DNA of 64,000 bases from Cristatella mucedo (GCA_009760855.2 WPIO01000091.1:907001-971000); one strand, 5' to 3'; shown: positions 21,865-33,815, counted from the first letter of the stretch. Notes: a model not told the origin generated them from the letters alone. Translations and numbers: made by a program.

Positions 21865-22066
21865 CTCGTGACTTTTGGCATCGAGTAGACAAAGGTTCCT
21901 GTAGCTCGTGTCAGACAGATGTTTTTTGTTAGCTTTGAGCCGGTCACCTCCGCTGACGAGGAAGGTGGCAACAAGGCTGAGTAGAGCATCTCGCGGTCGT
22001 CGGAACTCACGGGTTGTCGATTGAAGCTCGGCATCCTCATCGACGTAGCGTCCTTCTTCAAGATGT
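21865..22066 (-). CDS. UNC80: UNC80 window exon 23, FRRPRDALL motif
   Basis: 202 nt, entered with 1 nt and left in phase 0. It encodes HLEEGRYVDEDAELQSTTRE, FRRPRDALLSLVATFLVSGG, DRLKANKKHLSD, NLCLLDAKSHE. The HLLEEG, EFRRPR-[ED]-[SA]-LL and LLD-x-KSH motifs are diagnostic. The acceptor is CTATTGCAG. The donor, GTCTGC, is unusual in having C at +3. Confidence 0.93.
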
Positions 22067-22349
22067 CTGCAATAGAGCACTCGGATGCATATGCAACTGC
22101 TTGCCAGCGCCTAGCGCCAAGTTGATAATGCATTCAGACAGCAGTGAGTTGGTAGCAGCACACGGAATGATTGCAGCGACTGAGTGGAGCAGCTGCGGTC
22201 GACAGTGCTACAACGGCAATTCAGAACCTACCTGTTATTCAATATCAAGCCTTCTGTAAATGTGCCCAGTGAAACCAATGTAAACAGTGGTTGATTCATG
22301 CCATTGAGATACAACAAAATTGTGTCTATTATGTTTAAAAGAAAGATAT

Positions 22350-22475
22350 GATGTTGTGCTCGCCCCGACTTAAGGTCTGGCTGAGGTCGTGGGCTCGAGC
22401 CCTGAGGCATATGTGAAGCGCCTGAATAGAGATTTAGTTCTCTTGGGGCGCTATACAAATGAATTATATGCATAT
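22350..22475 (+). repeat. SINE-2 copy, plus orientation
   Basis: It starts in the head (GCTCGCCCCGACTTAAGGTC, CGTGGGCTCGAGCCC) and ends with AAGCGCCTGAATAGAGATTT and CTTGGGGCGCTATAC, the tail hairpin, then ATGAATTATATG. The 5' end of the head is missing. Confidence 0.85.
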
Positions 22476-22934
22476 ATATTTTATATATATGTTGATTGAC
22501 CAGACAGCAAGAAACTCATCTATGCAAACAGAAACACCTGTGTATGCTATTTCCTCTTACAGCTGAAGCCAATAGTATAGAAAGCTGGAGATACATACGG
22601 TAATGTGACGAGGAGAAGCTGCTATGGAGTCTAAAATGACGGGTATGCAATGAAAAATCAAGATCCCGACCTATCATATTGTCTGGTAAGGCTTAGTCAA
22701 ATACAATAAATTGAGCACATGAATAACTCCAATCTCAGTGCAAGATTCGCTCTGCTCGAAGCCTGGCAGCAGCAGCAGCCACCACTCGAAGCCACTCGTG
22801 ATCGTCCTTGTCGATGTATGCCAATCACAAGGTTTCTCCTTTGTTACGACTAAGCCAAGCTAAAAACTGTTTCATACAGCTGAAGAATGCAACGCCAATG
22901 ACGGTCTAAACATGGACTGTGCGCAGTGACTCAC

Positions 22935-23045
22935 CGTGCGCTAATCACCGAGTCTTCGACGTCATCGTGGTAATGTGAGCGTTTTCCATGTGCACCGGTG
23001 CTGCTAGCCCCCTCAAGATAGCGATGCTGAGTCACGTTCATATTT
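22935..23045 (-). CDS. UNC80: UNC80 window exon 22
   Basis: 111 nt, entered with 1 nt and left with 2 nt (acceptor TTACCTAG, donor GTGAGT). It encodes NMNVTQHRYLEGASSTGAHG then KRSHYHDDVEDSVISA. This is the poorly conserved loop between the E-L-L-T-R helix and the HLEEG segment. Sequence similarity is weak. The call rests on position, two good splice sites and perfect phase fit on both sides. Confidence 0.75.
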
Positions 23046-23121
23046 CTAGGTAATAAAGATTACTTTGCTGAGACTGCAATGTTTGAACATAGAGCATACC
23101 GAGACTTTCAACAGCTCAGAC

Positions 23122-23190
23122 AGAATAATAATATTAATACATTTGTATTGCACCCTCAGAGAACTTAATCTCTTTCTAATGTATCTCAGT
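23122..23190 (-). mobile_element. LINE family A tail fragment
   Basis: The reverse complement of the LINE tail: AATAATATTAAT, then TTGCACCCTCAGAGAAC and TTAATCTCTTTC. It is a tail-only insertion between exons 21 and 22. Confidence 0.6.
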
Positions 23191-23477
23191 CTGTAACTCC
23201 ACAAAGTCATAAAGACTGTGTGGGTGTTGCTGCAATGACATCATCCACTTCCCAAAACGCCAAACGAGATAACACTCTCTTGTTTAGCCACGAGACATCC
23301 AAAACGTGCAACGGTGAATAAAAATACCTTTGCATGTATCAAATGCACTTATTGCAAAGAGCATTCAAAAAAGCAAGTCCTGATGCACTTTGGCCAGATA
23401 TGGGGGCACACATTGCTGAGGCTTCGTGAGCAGTCTGTTAGCCATCATCTTTCTAACAGACTGCAATGGCATGGCTC

Positions 23478-23597
23478 CAGGGTGTAACACCCGCCTTTAG
23501 CGACCAGGGTCATGGACTCGAGCCCACCGGTATACGTACGTAAAGCGCCTGGATTGAGATCAAGTTCTCTCAGGGTGCTATAGAAATGAAGTAATCT
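23478..23597 (+). repeat. SINE-2 copy, plus orientation
   Basis: Diverged head (GGTGTAACACCCGCCTTTAG, CATGGACTCGAGCCC) and tail hairpin (AAAGCGCCTGGATTGAGATC / TTCTCTCAGGGTGCTATAG). The tail of this copy is closer to the LINE family A tail than other SINE-2 copies are. Confidence 0.75.
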
Positions 23598-24574
23598 TGT
23601 ATCTTATTAACATAGATATATTCGTGTCTTCATTTCAGCAGCACCACACCGGATCAAGCACTGAGCAGGTCACCGAAGCCGTGGAGTGGATGGGCATAAG
23701 CCACACAAAAGAAAAGCCCAGCCTGAACGATACCCGTCGGCCACATGTTCTTGTGCCACACTCGTCAGCTATAACCGTCAGGGTTGTGTACATGTTTCTG
23801 CTTTCACAGGGAGCCCTTCGTTCTGCCGAGTAGGAAAAAACACCGTTATGTACTGGCAATATAGGCAGCATTGGTTGCTCATGCAAGCTCGCCAAACACA
23901 CCCACATACTGAGTGACCCCGCCCCCCATCCCGACAGACTGCTGGCCTACAGAGGCCGGCTGAGCAGCCTTCAGACAACCACAAGCCATAAAGCAGGAAA
24001 AATAGCCGTTTACAAGCCAATCAGCTAGGAGGCTGGGCCAGCACACCTACCACATGCGATAAACAACCTCGGTCATCCCCTCAACACCCTACTGTAAATT
24101 TGATCTCTCACAACCCTGATCACCTGCCTTGCTACCCACACTACAGAGTCACCACAGAGCTGTAGAAGTCACAGCACAGTGCCTCAGACTTGAAAGACCT
24201 GCTATAAGTTTCTTATACAAGCAGGTCCGAAGATAAGGGTTCTAAATTTCTTTCATCAAGTAGAGATAAACGTCGTAACCAAATAGAGATCAATGTAGTA
24301 ACCCTCACCATGCCAGACAGCTTAGGGTCTCCAATGGGAATTCTGGTGCGTTGTATTGAAGGCACGGGCAGATTCGAGCCGATAATCGTTCGAGCTAGAT
24401 TTCCGAAAACTTTGCCTGTCCCAGATTCTATGGAAACTGGAGGGCTGGGGAGGTATGTAAGAAACAGTCGTGCTAGAGTGTACCTGTGAAATCCATGGTA
24501 TATAATAGAACTGATTCTCAATCAGGCCAGACATAACACCACTCACTCTTCTGACTCAAGTCGTCTATCTGTGG

Positions 24575-24875
24575 CTCCAATCAACATTTAAGTCCTTTGG
24601 AGGCACTGCTTATGCTCTCAAAGCCTGGAACTCACTCCTGAGAGACGTCACGACATGCCCGGTGCTGACAACATTTAAAAAGATGCCAAAAGCGCACCGT
24701 TCCACACAGAAATGCCGAGTTCCTATAAATGATCCCTGTGCACTTAATCTTGCTGACACTGCGAATGTTATCACAAGCCAATTGACTTGCTGCCATTCCC
24801 GAATAAGCATAGCACCACCTAGAATGAGGTGATTTTCTTAGGGGCTATAGAAATGCCTTATTATTATTTTCGTAA
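24575..24875 (+). mobile_element. LINE family A copy, truncated
   Basis: It begins within the codons for LKSFGG-AYALKAWNSL and runs through the 3' UTR to GGGGCTATAGAAATG and an ATT run. The reading frame is broken. Confidence 0.75.
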
Positions 24876-24996
24876 CAATAGGCTGGAAATAAAGTTTTGA
24901 ATGTACAATGCAGCTTAAATATAATCAGCAAATAACTAATCAGATAGGTCTACTGATTATTCACATAGATTTACTGAATACGCTTGTAATGTAAAG

Positions 24997-24997
<1 letters not shown>

Positions 24998-25039
<42 letters not shown>
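24998..25039. repeat. (AC)n microsatellite followed by AT-rich tract
   Basis: About 21 AC units in UNC80 intron 21, then TATGTATATATTTATTT and further ATAA repeats to about 25145. Confidence 0.95.
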
Positions 25040-25042
<3 letters not shown>

Positions 25043-25899
25043 GTATATATTTATTTATGTATACTAGTGCATAAATGTTAATAAATTATACTATATATAC
25101 ATAGGTATGCAAAAATAAATAAATAAATACATTAATTGATAAATAAACACATCATGCTGATGCAAGACTTCACTACCTAGGAATCCGCATAAATCCCAAA
25201 CATCAAGGGGCTTTAAAAGCACTGTAAAAATACTACAGTAAGAAAGGATTAATATGAGTAAGCAATACATGTAATAAATTGTGCATGCTGCAACATTTAT
25301 TAATCTATTAGATGGAAAAATCTACACACGTAGCTGTTTGACAGTTTTAATTTGGTTTTAAATAGTGGTAGTTTTGGAAGGATAGTTTTTGACACAGCCA
25401 TCAGAAATGGCAAAGCAATAATTTTTGGACGTGCCAAGTATCACCTTTTCCAAAAAATGCTGGCTTCTTTTGGTGCCGGTTCAAAATTTTCTAAATGCAG
25501 TTTGTTAAAGTTCTCTCTGAGTTCTTTTGAGTTCCCTCTTCCAGGGCATGTGTAGCTGTGTGGTTGAATGAGTCAATGACTCTTGAAAGCATGGCAGTGA
25601 AGCTCCTATTATAACAATTACCTGGACGGGGACTGTGCACACGTGACACTGCAGAGTGAGCTCCAAGAAACTTAAGCCTGGGACTCATCGAAGAGATCGA
25701 CGATCGGCGTGGTCGAGTCATGCCAGCTATGCGCTTCGTACGTGTGGGATGCAGCAAGGGATGCATTTGAAAATGTGCCAATGGTATCTTATTTCATGCT
25801 AGCTTTCGTCGATCAAGGCCCTCTCAATGGCTGGAGGGAGACGAGAGGTCAATGACAAGTGATGTGGGACAAGATCCGGTTAGACTGCTGGCTATCCTT

Positions 25900-26728
25900 G
25901 TCGTGACCTCTCGTTAGACGACCACATCAGCTCCACAGTAAAATCTGCCTACTTTCAGCTACATAACATTGCGAATAATTCGAGCTTGTTTAGATAAGGA
26001 TACCACGTCTAAGGTGGTCCATGCATTTGTGAAATCCCGTCTCGACTTCTGCAACTCACTGCTTACTCGCCTGCCGGCATGTGCGATCAAGCTATTGCAT
26101 CTGGTGCAAAACTCTGCAGCTAGGCTTGTCTGTCGTGAGCGGCGCAGTTACCACACCATGCTACTTCTCGCCGACCTGCACTGGCTATCAGTCAAGCAAC
26201 GGATTGACTTCAAGGTTTGTCGCTCACTTTTTGGTCACTTCTTTGGCTCCAGCCTACCTATCAGATCTACTGTCCCACCAGGCCAAGCATCGTACCATCC
26301 ACTTTTCCGAATCCAACAGTCTACCAATACTTCGTACAAACCTCAAATCCTTTGGAGACCGTGCATTTAGTTCGTATGCTCCCAAAGCCTGGAACTCCCT
26401 CCCGACTTTCGTCAGAACATCCCCTGACTTGACCACATTTAAGAAGAACTTAAAAACACACCTATTTAGGACAGCATTTAGTGGGTCCCTGTGATTCGTC
26501 CTTGATGTGCTTATGCGTGCTGACACTGTGCATGCTGCCACCAACCACATTTGCATGCTGACCCTGTGCATGTCACCCCTAACCATGTTATTCATGTCGC
26601 TTATCAAGCATGATATTACTCACCATTCAATTGCATTTCCCTTTGCAGCAAATGTAAAGCGCCTAGAAAGAGATTAAGTTCTCTGAGGGGGCTTTATCAA
26701 GTGCATTATTATTATTATTATTATCCTT
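25900..26728 (+). mobile_element. LINE family A copy, 3' third
   Basis: From SLDDHISSTVKSAYFQLHNI through ARLVCRERRSYHTMLL, ADLHWLSVKQRIDFK, and SPDLTTFKKNLKTHLFR, then the 3' UTR, hairpin AAAGCGCCTAGAAAGAG / TCTCTGAGGGGGCTTTA and (ATT)n. A frameshift after the IDFKV codons disrupts the frame. It lies in UNC80 intron 21. Confidence 0.9.
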
Positions 26729-26849
26729 CATGCATTTAAAAAGCGATCCAAAAAAATCTTGAAAGAAAATCTAAAAGGTACAAGCAAATATGCAGCACAC
26801 GCCAATTTAGGCTGCTTCACCTAAAATTCCCAGAATGGTATAATAATAA

Positions 26850-26935
26850 TAATGATAATGATAACGACACATTGTATGGCGCCCTCACAGAACTCGGTCT
26901 CTTTCCAGGCACTTTACATATGTTATAAAAATGCA
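26850..26935 (-). mobile_element. LINE family A tail fragment
   Basis: Minus-strand tail: AATAATAATGATAATG, then GGCGCCCTCACAGAACT and CTCTTTCCAGGCACTTTAC. It is a tail-only, head-to-head neighbour of the copy ending at 26728. Confidence 0.65.
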
Positions 26936-27143
26936 CGTTCATAAGCTATAAAGACACTTTTTTCACTTCGTGCATTTCCTGCTTGGTCTATTTGCCAATC
27001 ACAGCATCGGCGGAATTTGCACCCTGCCAGGACATAAAGGTCTGTCCCTCCCTTATGCAAAAGATCTCCTACGTATTGAAAAAGCTTGCATAAAAATAGT
27101 CAGCCATCACCGATCACGTCACCGAGCATGGACACCTGCTCAC

Positions 27144-27313
27144 CTGGTCAGTAGCTCACATCCGGACACGAGGACCTTGATGGAGTGCGCAAGGTTTTCG
27201 AAGCGCTCTGCCTCCGCCTTTGCCAGCTCCACCTTTTCGCCTCCGCGCTGCTGCTGCTTGCCACTGTCGCTGACGTGCTCGACGTAGAGTGGCATGAGGG
27301 CATCTAGTAGGCA
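27144..27313 (-). CDS. UNC80: UNC80 window exon 21, charged helix
   Basis: 170 nt, phase 0 to 2. It encodes CLLDALMPLYVEHVSDSGKQ, a Gln/Glu/Lys-rich helix (VELAKAEAERFENLA) and SIKVLVSGCELLTR. The acceptor at 27314 (ATGGCAG) was chosen over a nearer one (TACTAG) because only it restores the frame and the expected MVLEAL-type helix. The donor is GTGAGC. Confidence 0.9.
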
Positions 27314-27426
27314 CTGCCATGCAACAGCAATGAAAGTGCAAATTATGCAATCGGGCACCAGCTGTGGCAACATCACTCGCCACATCAAGGTCACTGAGCT
27401 TCCACTCGAGGATTAAGAATCCTTAC

Positions 27427-27534
27427 CAGCATCTGTGTAGCTCGGTAGGATTCTGTGGCATATGTGATTACGGCTATGGCAGAATTTACAGCATGTAACA
27501 CTTTGAAGTCGTCATCAGACTCATAGCAGAAGTC
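27427..27534 (-). CDS. UNC80: UNC80 window exon 20
   Basis: 108 nt, 36 codons, phase 0 to 0 (acceptor TGTTTCAG, donor GTAAGG). It encodes DFCYESDDDFKVLHAVNSAI, AVITYATESYRATQML. The DFCY...D and V..YA.ES.R..QML motifs match UNC80. Both splice sites are strong. Confidence 0.93.
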
Positions 27535-29237
27535 CTGAAACACAGAAAATTGCTCACAATATGACGATTTTCCTCAAAAATTTGTGCTTGTGACATTTTA
27601 CAGTAAGGGTACTTATTTTTTGTGTGGTGTGTGAGAAGTAGAAAACAATGTGCCACAGAATATAAAAGTGCAATTCCGAAGAATATATAATCCAATTCCG
27701 AGAAATATAAAAGCGCATTCATCAGCACACTCAGCCGGTGTTAAACCAAAACATCAGATTATTTAAACTCAGACAACTTAAGTACAGCTAAAACGCTACA
27801 CCTCCTACTTACCTCAACATATATCACAACTCCATTGTGCAATAATCAACCTATGTAATTTTGATATGCACCTGTCCGTTAGCTTTGTCAATACAAGTCG
27901 CGATAGCCACGATTAGGTTGTGCCTTCTGTGATACTTGCAGTACTACTATGATGGTACATCTATGATGATTGTCATTTAAAGCATCTCAGGGAGATAATT
28001 TACTGATGTGCCTATGTCACACTCTCATAGTTGAAACTGAATACTAAATTGTGCATTTAATTAAGAAATAGTGATGAGCAGGTTTACTAACGATATACAA
28101 ATAAAACTCACTAACGTTCTAAAAAGAAATGTAACCACCAGATCAATGCAGCTACACTTAGCAGTCACTGCACAGCCACATGGTTTATATTCACACTCTA
28201 ATAAACAGACTTAAATTCGTCACTAACGCACTAACAAACAACAGTAAGAGACTGAGTGTAAAACAGTGTACCAGCTACCAGTGTGCTTTTGTTCTGGCAA
28301 CCGATTTACAATCATCAGCCAAATACATGTGAACAAGGTCATTTAAGAGAATTTATTCCAGCAAAACATGCTGTACAATGGCTTGTTAACCATAATTTTC
28401 GTTTGCAATCTACGGCCATAAAACACTTCTGAGATTAGACCTTTTCCTAAAGTTGTAGTTAGACGAAATCTTACACTAAAGAACCGGGTTTGTTTCTGGT
28501 GGCTCTTTTGTGACTGAAGAGTCCTTGCTAAATTCATCGTTCTCATACACAAGCTACACCGAGGGTTTGTTGAAAGGTAAGGCTCTAGACCTGAATCATT
28601 GTCATAGCTCATATGTTCATCGAGACAGGAAACAACCAATAGCCCGGGCAACGTTATGTCAGGAGTACAAGGAAACTAGGTATTTGAACCAGCGTAAGTA
28701 TGTTCCCACGAACTCTCAGGAAGTATTCAGAAAAAATAATCAAGCCAGGTTTTCACATCTTCCGACACAGTTTGCATAAGTGTATATACATGCTGACTAC
28801 AACTTGAACAATTAACAGCTCACAAGGATGGCAAGCAGTTTGCTGTATAATGTATGACATTCTCATTTGACGGCTCTGTGGATTAAGAGGCTCGTGGCCT
28901 GTGTGCTCAAAACAAAACTATAGGACGATGAGAGCACTGAGAGCTCAGACCCTTTTTCGATCTCTCTATCATGCATTCACGCATGCATGCACGCCCGCAC
29001 CAACACACGCACACATACAAACACATTTAGACACACGAATACTCTCGGCGTGTGTCTTTCTGCACTTTCATCTCAGTAAATGGACAGCCAGGGTTTGTTG
29101 ATCAAGGTCTGTGGTATGGACACCGAGATTCGCAGGCCACCGAGAGAGCGAAGCTAGGGTGCTGTATATGCTGAAAGCATGCAGCTGAAACCGGTTGGCG
29201 TTTGCAGCACATGCAGTCAGTCCAGGTTTCACATTAC
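27535..29237 (-). other. UNC80 intron 19, no repeat family recognised
   Basis: AT-rich intron sequence of about 1.7 kb without a recognised transposon or exon. Short open frames on both strands lack any support. Confidence 0.6.
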
Positions 29238-29348
29238 CATGGCTCTTAGTGGCTTTTTGGCATGAACGAAATCAATAATATCGAGCTCATCCGCAATGTT
29301 CTTGTCTTCTAATACGCAAAGAAGCCGGAAGAGATGCGTGTCCTTGAA
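29238..29348 (-). CDS. UNC80: UNC80 window exon 19
   Basis: 111 nt, 37 codons, phase 0 to 0 (acceptor TTTTGTAG, donor GTAATG). It encodes FKDTHLFRLLCVLEDKNIAD, ELDIIDFVHAKKPLRAM. The LF.LL..LE....D.LDI...V.A.KPL pattern fits the family precisely. The intron to exon 18 is only 90 nt. Confidence 0.92.
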
Positions 29349-29438
29349 CTACAAAAGATAACGGTACAGATATTAGAGAGTCAGAACGCAATAGAGCACC
29401 AGACCAAAATCTTTTGGTGGCTTCTGCTAAGAACCAAC

Positions 29439-29489
29439 CTTGACATCTTTCGACGTTGAAGACAAAAACGGCTCAGCACTGCCGAGGAG
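29439..29489 (-). CDS. UNC80: UNC80 window exon 18 (17 codons)
   Basis: 51 nt, phase 0 to 0 (acceptor TTTCTAG, donor GTTGGT). It encodes LLGSAEPFLSSTSKDVK, the equivalent of the short Leu-Phe-Ala-Ser-x-x-Pro-Leu-Leu segment that follows the YILHRK helix. The exon is an exact multiple of three and could be skipped without a frameshift. Confidence 0.85.
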
Positions 29490-29929
29490 CTAGAAAAGAC
29501 AGCACGAATTTATACATGGCAGCGATGACACCAAGGGCAGAGCGACATCAAATTGGCATGTCACCAGCGTTCATTCCATGCTCGAAGAACACGTGAAGTA
29601 AGTTCAACACCAGACAGCAGCTGCTTCGAGTGCAGTCAGTTGGCTGTAGTAGCAGCATCGGCACGTGCAGCATTGCGAAGAAATGCCCCGCCGCCATTAA
29701 ACTCGAGCTGGCAGAGCTCTGCCCACAACATTTGGGCCGAAGAAAGGCAGATCGCACAGTCAAGTGATCGTACAAAGACCTAAAGACACGACCTGGAAAC
29801 TAGAAGCAGCAATCGCGGTGCTTTTATGGTGCTGCCCTTAAATTGAGGCATGCTGATATGTTGATTGCAGCTAATGCTACACGCGACGCACTGTCCTAAG
29901 GTGAAACAGTCTTAATAAATAAATAAATG

Positions 29930-30097
29930 CTAGCTGGTTTAACAGCCTCTTTTGTATAGCGACAGAAGAGCCTTTCCGGCTATCACCACTGCTTGCAGTG
30001 GCGATAAAGGATCGCCCACTGCAGGATTCGAGCCCACGACCTCGGGGCCGAGGTCGTGAAAAGCAACCGCCTTACCTAGTGAGCCATTAATCTAGGT
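29930..30097 (-). repeat. SINE-1 copy
   Basis: A full minus-strand copy: tail GCTGGTTTAACAGCCTCTTT, body, palindrome CACGACCTCGG-GGC-CGAGGTCGTG, then the A-box region. It lies 115 nt downstream of exon 17 in transcript direction. Confidence 0.87.
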
Positions 30098-30213
30098 GCA
30101 CAGCACCGTACATAGGAGTGGGATGTCAAGCAACAAGTGCAATAGATTCCTCATTCCTTCACAATAAGTAGCTGTACGAGTAAGGCAAGCTGAGACTAAC
30201 GATCTATACAAAC

Positions 30214-30343
30214 CTGCAGCAAGTATGCTTTCCTGTGTAGGATGTAGAACTGCTTGTGCACGAATTCGAGTGCATTCCGAATGCGTTCATGCCCTTGATA
30301 TGCACCGTAAACACGCAGTACTGTTGGTAATATCTTCAGAAAT
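30214..30343 (-). CDS. UNC80: UNC80 window exon 17
   Basis: 130 nt, entered with 1 nt and left in phase 0 (acceptor GTTTGTAG, donor GTTTGT). It encodes FLKILPTVLRVYGAYQGHER, IRNALEFVHKQFYILHRKAY, LLQ. The ILPT.L.VY and EF...QFYILHRK..LLQ motifs are diagnostic of the family. Confidence 0.94.
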
Positions 30344-32266
30344 CTACAAACATTATTCAGAGCAGATAATGAAATGAAGTAAGCTCATGGTTGCAATCTA
30401 AGAAACAGTTTGCAACAACATTCATAATACGAATGAAGAATTTTACGGGCACCGATGCATGTTTGGTTGCATGGTCCTGCACCAAGACGATACAACCTGC
30501 AGCCGACCATCGCGTCCACAGTAATCACTGAATCCTTCAGCAAAGGGATCAAAAGATCGGCAAAGGTAGATGTGAGTTGGGATCAGCAAACAGATCGGTC
30601 TTAAAGCAAGGGTGCATGATTATGATCTGCTATTTTGAATAATTTTCTTATCTTAAAACTCTAAGACCGAGCATGCTACTTACACCAGTAGCTCAGTACA
30701 ATCTGGTCACATCTTCGGAGAGCACGTGGCGTTAAACAACTCCTTCACTGGCGTTCACGTAGATAAATTGCAAGGATGCATCTAGTCATTCATTCCCCTG
30801 CAGTGAATTTTTTAGTGCTCTGCTGTTCTCACTGAGCGTTGGTCCCGTGATCCCCCAAAACCATTTCAAAGCGACAAGATGCACGTCACAGGCCAGGCAG
30901 AAGACTTAATCTTGCTGCCAACTGTAAAAATTCCAATTATATGAGCTTTGAAATCCCATTTGCTTAACCAACCAAAAATGACTTGAGTAAACAACTTTTT
31001 CATCAAACTCTTGTTTGGTGCTGATCCAGAGGTCCAGCCAATCGCTTGATTAAAACCCCATAGAACGACTATGGAGCAATATCGACAGGGGCTGAGGTCG
31101 AGTGTTTGGCATACACCAGTAGCTGATCTGTTCAATAAAACGCAGGCTCTGTGAAATTGGCTGCGGTAGAAGAGACGCCACAGAAGCTTGTTGCCGCTTT
31201 ATGCCTTGCCAGATAAGGCAGGCTGCAAAGAATCGTGGTAGGGAGACGTCACACCAGACACATTCATACTAACAACACATATGTTTGTTTTTGGGTTGTC
31301 AATAAATATTTATATATGCTGCGAAGCAACTTTGATATGACTTCATCATAGACAATCCTTTTTTTACTCAAGCAGAATAACAGCCACATCAGCTGCGGCC
31401 CTACTGCAAGCATTGTTAATGCTGAGTGCAGCATCTGACTCAGCATGAGCTTCACAGACAGTTATTTCATGCTAAAAATGAAAGGAAATACTGTCGAAAA
31501 GCACCATCTGCTGTAATTTCAATTGTTACACGGCATGAACCATCTGCTGTAGTAAATTTTTGCTTTTTTTCTTGGTGCTGCACTGTTGCTTATTTTGTTG
31601 GAAGTAACAACCGTGATTATCTCACGTAGCAAGGCTATTGATAAAGTACCACAGGAAAAGTATTCATGGCTGTAGCTTTATGTACAGTCTGGGTCTGCAT
31701 GTGACGAATGGCAAGCACCATTGATGGATGAAAATTCAAGGGCAGCATGTCTCAGCAACTGGGTTACACAGCCATAGTTGTAGTATCAGAACTAGGTACA
31801 GCAATTCATTACACTATGCAGAATATGCAACATGTTTTGCAAGATTTTTTTTAATGTATACCTGAAAGTTAAAGTTTAACGGTCTACGTTCACAGATGCC
31901 ATCGGTCTGTTTTATGGAAAATACCTCGAATAAATATTGCTTCAGCGATGCTACCTTCAAGGGAAAACTTTCTAACCTTCCTTTACCACCGTGTCTACTT
32001 TTACACCCTATGGCAAACTTGCAAGCTCTATGTGTTCTCCAAGTTAGTTTGTTCACTGAACTACTGTGAAGCAAGTTTTTGCCATATCAAAATTGCCAAA
32101 GTAGTCACAATATGGAACAGGAAAATGTACCATCATATAACTGCCCCAATTAGCAAATGTGTTTCGACAGTCGTGTTCAAATGCATGCAAAAACTGATCA
32201 TGCCAGTGCACCACTACAAAGGCCGAGGCAATATAGTTAAGCAAAGAATAACGAAGTAGCACACAC
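30344..32266 (-). other. UNC80 intron 16, no other feature seen
   Basis: 1.9 kb of intron without a recognisable repeat family, exon or RNA gene. Confidence 0.6.
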
Positions 32267-32451
32267 CCATCGTTTGAGTACACCTGCTTAAAGTGGTATG
32301 CACTGTTGATGTACAATGCAAGGCACCGTCGCAGAATGCCGTGATCTTCGCAATGCAGAATCAGCACACCATTGATCACGTTTAGAAATAACTGCATCTC
32401 GTTCATCCATCCAAACGAGCCTGGCATTGACAGGAAGAAAGTTTCCAGAAA
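32267..32451 (-). CDS. UNC80: UNC80 window exon 16
   Basis: 185 nt, phase 0 to 2 (acceptor TTGTTTTAG, donor GTGTGT). It encodes FLETFFLSMPGSFGWMNEMQ, LFLNVINGVLILHCED, INSAYHFKQVYSNDG. The LFLNV.NG.LILH.ED core is one of the clearest UNC80 matches. An internal GT after the Gln codon at 32284 is a tempting donor, but using it would drop five residues that the family has and break the frame with exon 17. Confidence 0.93.
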
Positions 32452-33659
32452 CTAAAACAATAAAAAAGTTCAGTTTCAGTGTATCCATCGACTCTTAGCA
32501 ATCCCTTGCACCAAGACATCAAGAGCGCTAAAACGGGCATCATATTAATCTCCTTTCTTCGGTCTTGAGGTGATCGAAGAGCTCTGTAGCAAGTGCTACC
32601 AGAAAGGTAAAATCAGGCAAATGCCTCTTTAATTGCCTGATTTTACTTTAATATTAAAGGATGCATTGTATTGGAGCAAGCAGCAATAAGCTGCTTGCTG
32701 CTTGTCTCAATTATCACCAAAGCAGCAAAAAAAAGTTTGATGATGAGCGTATTTTGCCAGCTAAAACACAGGCTCGTGATACACAGCAGAGTGTGTTGCT
32801 CTGATAAGCTGGCTCATCTGCAGTTCCTCAATAAACTTGTATTTTTTAGAAGCTTGGGGGCTCTAGTGGTGTAGCACAGGATCTTCAAAAATTATGTCAA
32901 CAACAGTATTTTGCACTCCTTTCGCAAAGACACTTTGCAGTCGTCTTGGGGAGGGGGTTGACATCAAAGGCTCAAATCGTATTGGCACATCCATTTCGAT
33001 GGCAAAGCCGTGCCCTTGAACAATACAGTACCGTGGTACTAAAACCAGAAATCTATTGATGCTAGCAACAAATCAAAACAATACGTTTCACACTGTATTG
33101 TAACCAAGTGAAACATCACGTGCTTGCGTGGCAGCTTTACGTGCGTAACTAGAGTGTCGCCGTAGGTAGAATAAAGGAGGGACTGCCAGGCCACTGCCCT
33201 TCTTTGGGGGATTCCGAGAGAGTGCGCATGCTAACAAGCTCGTGCAGCCTGCTCGACAACTGTCTGGTCTGAACATAATCGAAGTTCAATATTTGGCAAG
33301 AACCATGTAATCCGGCAAAATGCATTCTTTTCCGGCACACATGCAACACCCAGAAATAGATGTAGTCCTCTTTGGGGGCTCCGCAAATGTATATTATTTT
33401 ATTATTACATCTCATGATGCAGGTCAACTGCTTGCACGCAGACAATTTGCTGCTGCTCGGAATTGACCAGCACACGCCATGCTCTCGTCAGGGACTGCCA
33501 AGAGATCGAATACATACAGTTTGAAAATCAAACTGCTACTCAGCTAATATATGCTGTTAGTATAAATATTAAACAGCAAGCCAAATTGGCTTTTGCCGAC
33601 ATAGTATGACAACACGGGAGAGATTGTGGCATGGTCTACAGGTTGCGATTGTTGCATAC
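32452..33659 (-). other. UNC80 intron 15, no other feature seen
   Basis: 1.2 kb of intron with small unsupported open frames and a 12-bp direct repeat near 32610-32645. I see no family match. Confidence 0.55.
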
Positions 33660-33815
33660 CTGCAGCCATGTTAGCTTGTGAATCTTGTCTGCTGTGAGCA
33701 TTTCACGACCCAGGTTGCTGCCTTTGTGAAAGGCAAACTCCGTCTCCAAGGCCCGTCGAGGAAACGCAAGCTGCTTCAGAAACTCCTCGTGCAGGAACAA
33801 AACGTGATTTTCCAT
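33660..33815 (-). CDS. UNC80: UNC80 window exon 15
   Basis: 156 nt, 52 codons, phase 0 to 0 (acceptor TTTTTTAG, donor GTATGC). It encodes MENHVLFLHEEFLKQLAFPR, RALETEFAFHKG, GREMLTADKIHKLTWLQ. The FPR.A...EF.F pattern and the following GxE/xxxxxxL-x-W-x-Q end match the family. The leading Met is internal, not a start codon. Confidence 0.92.
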
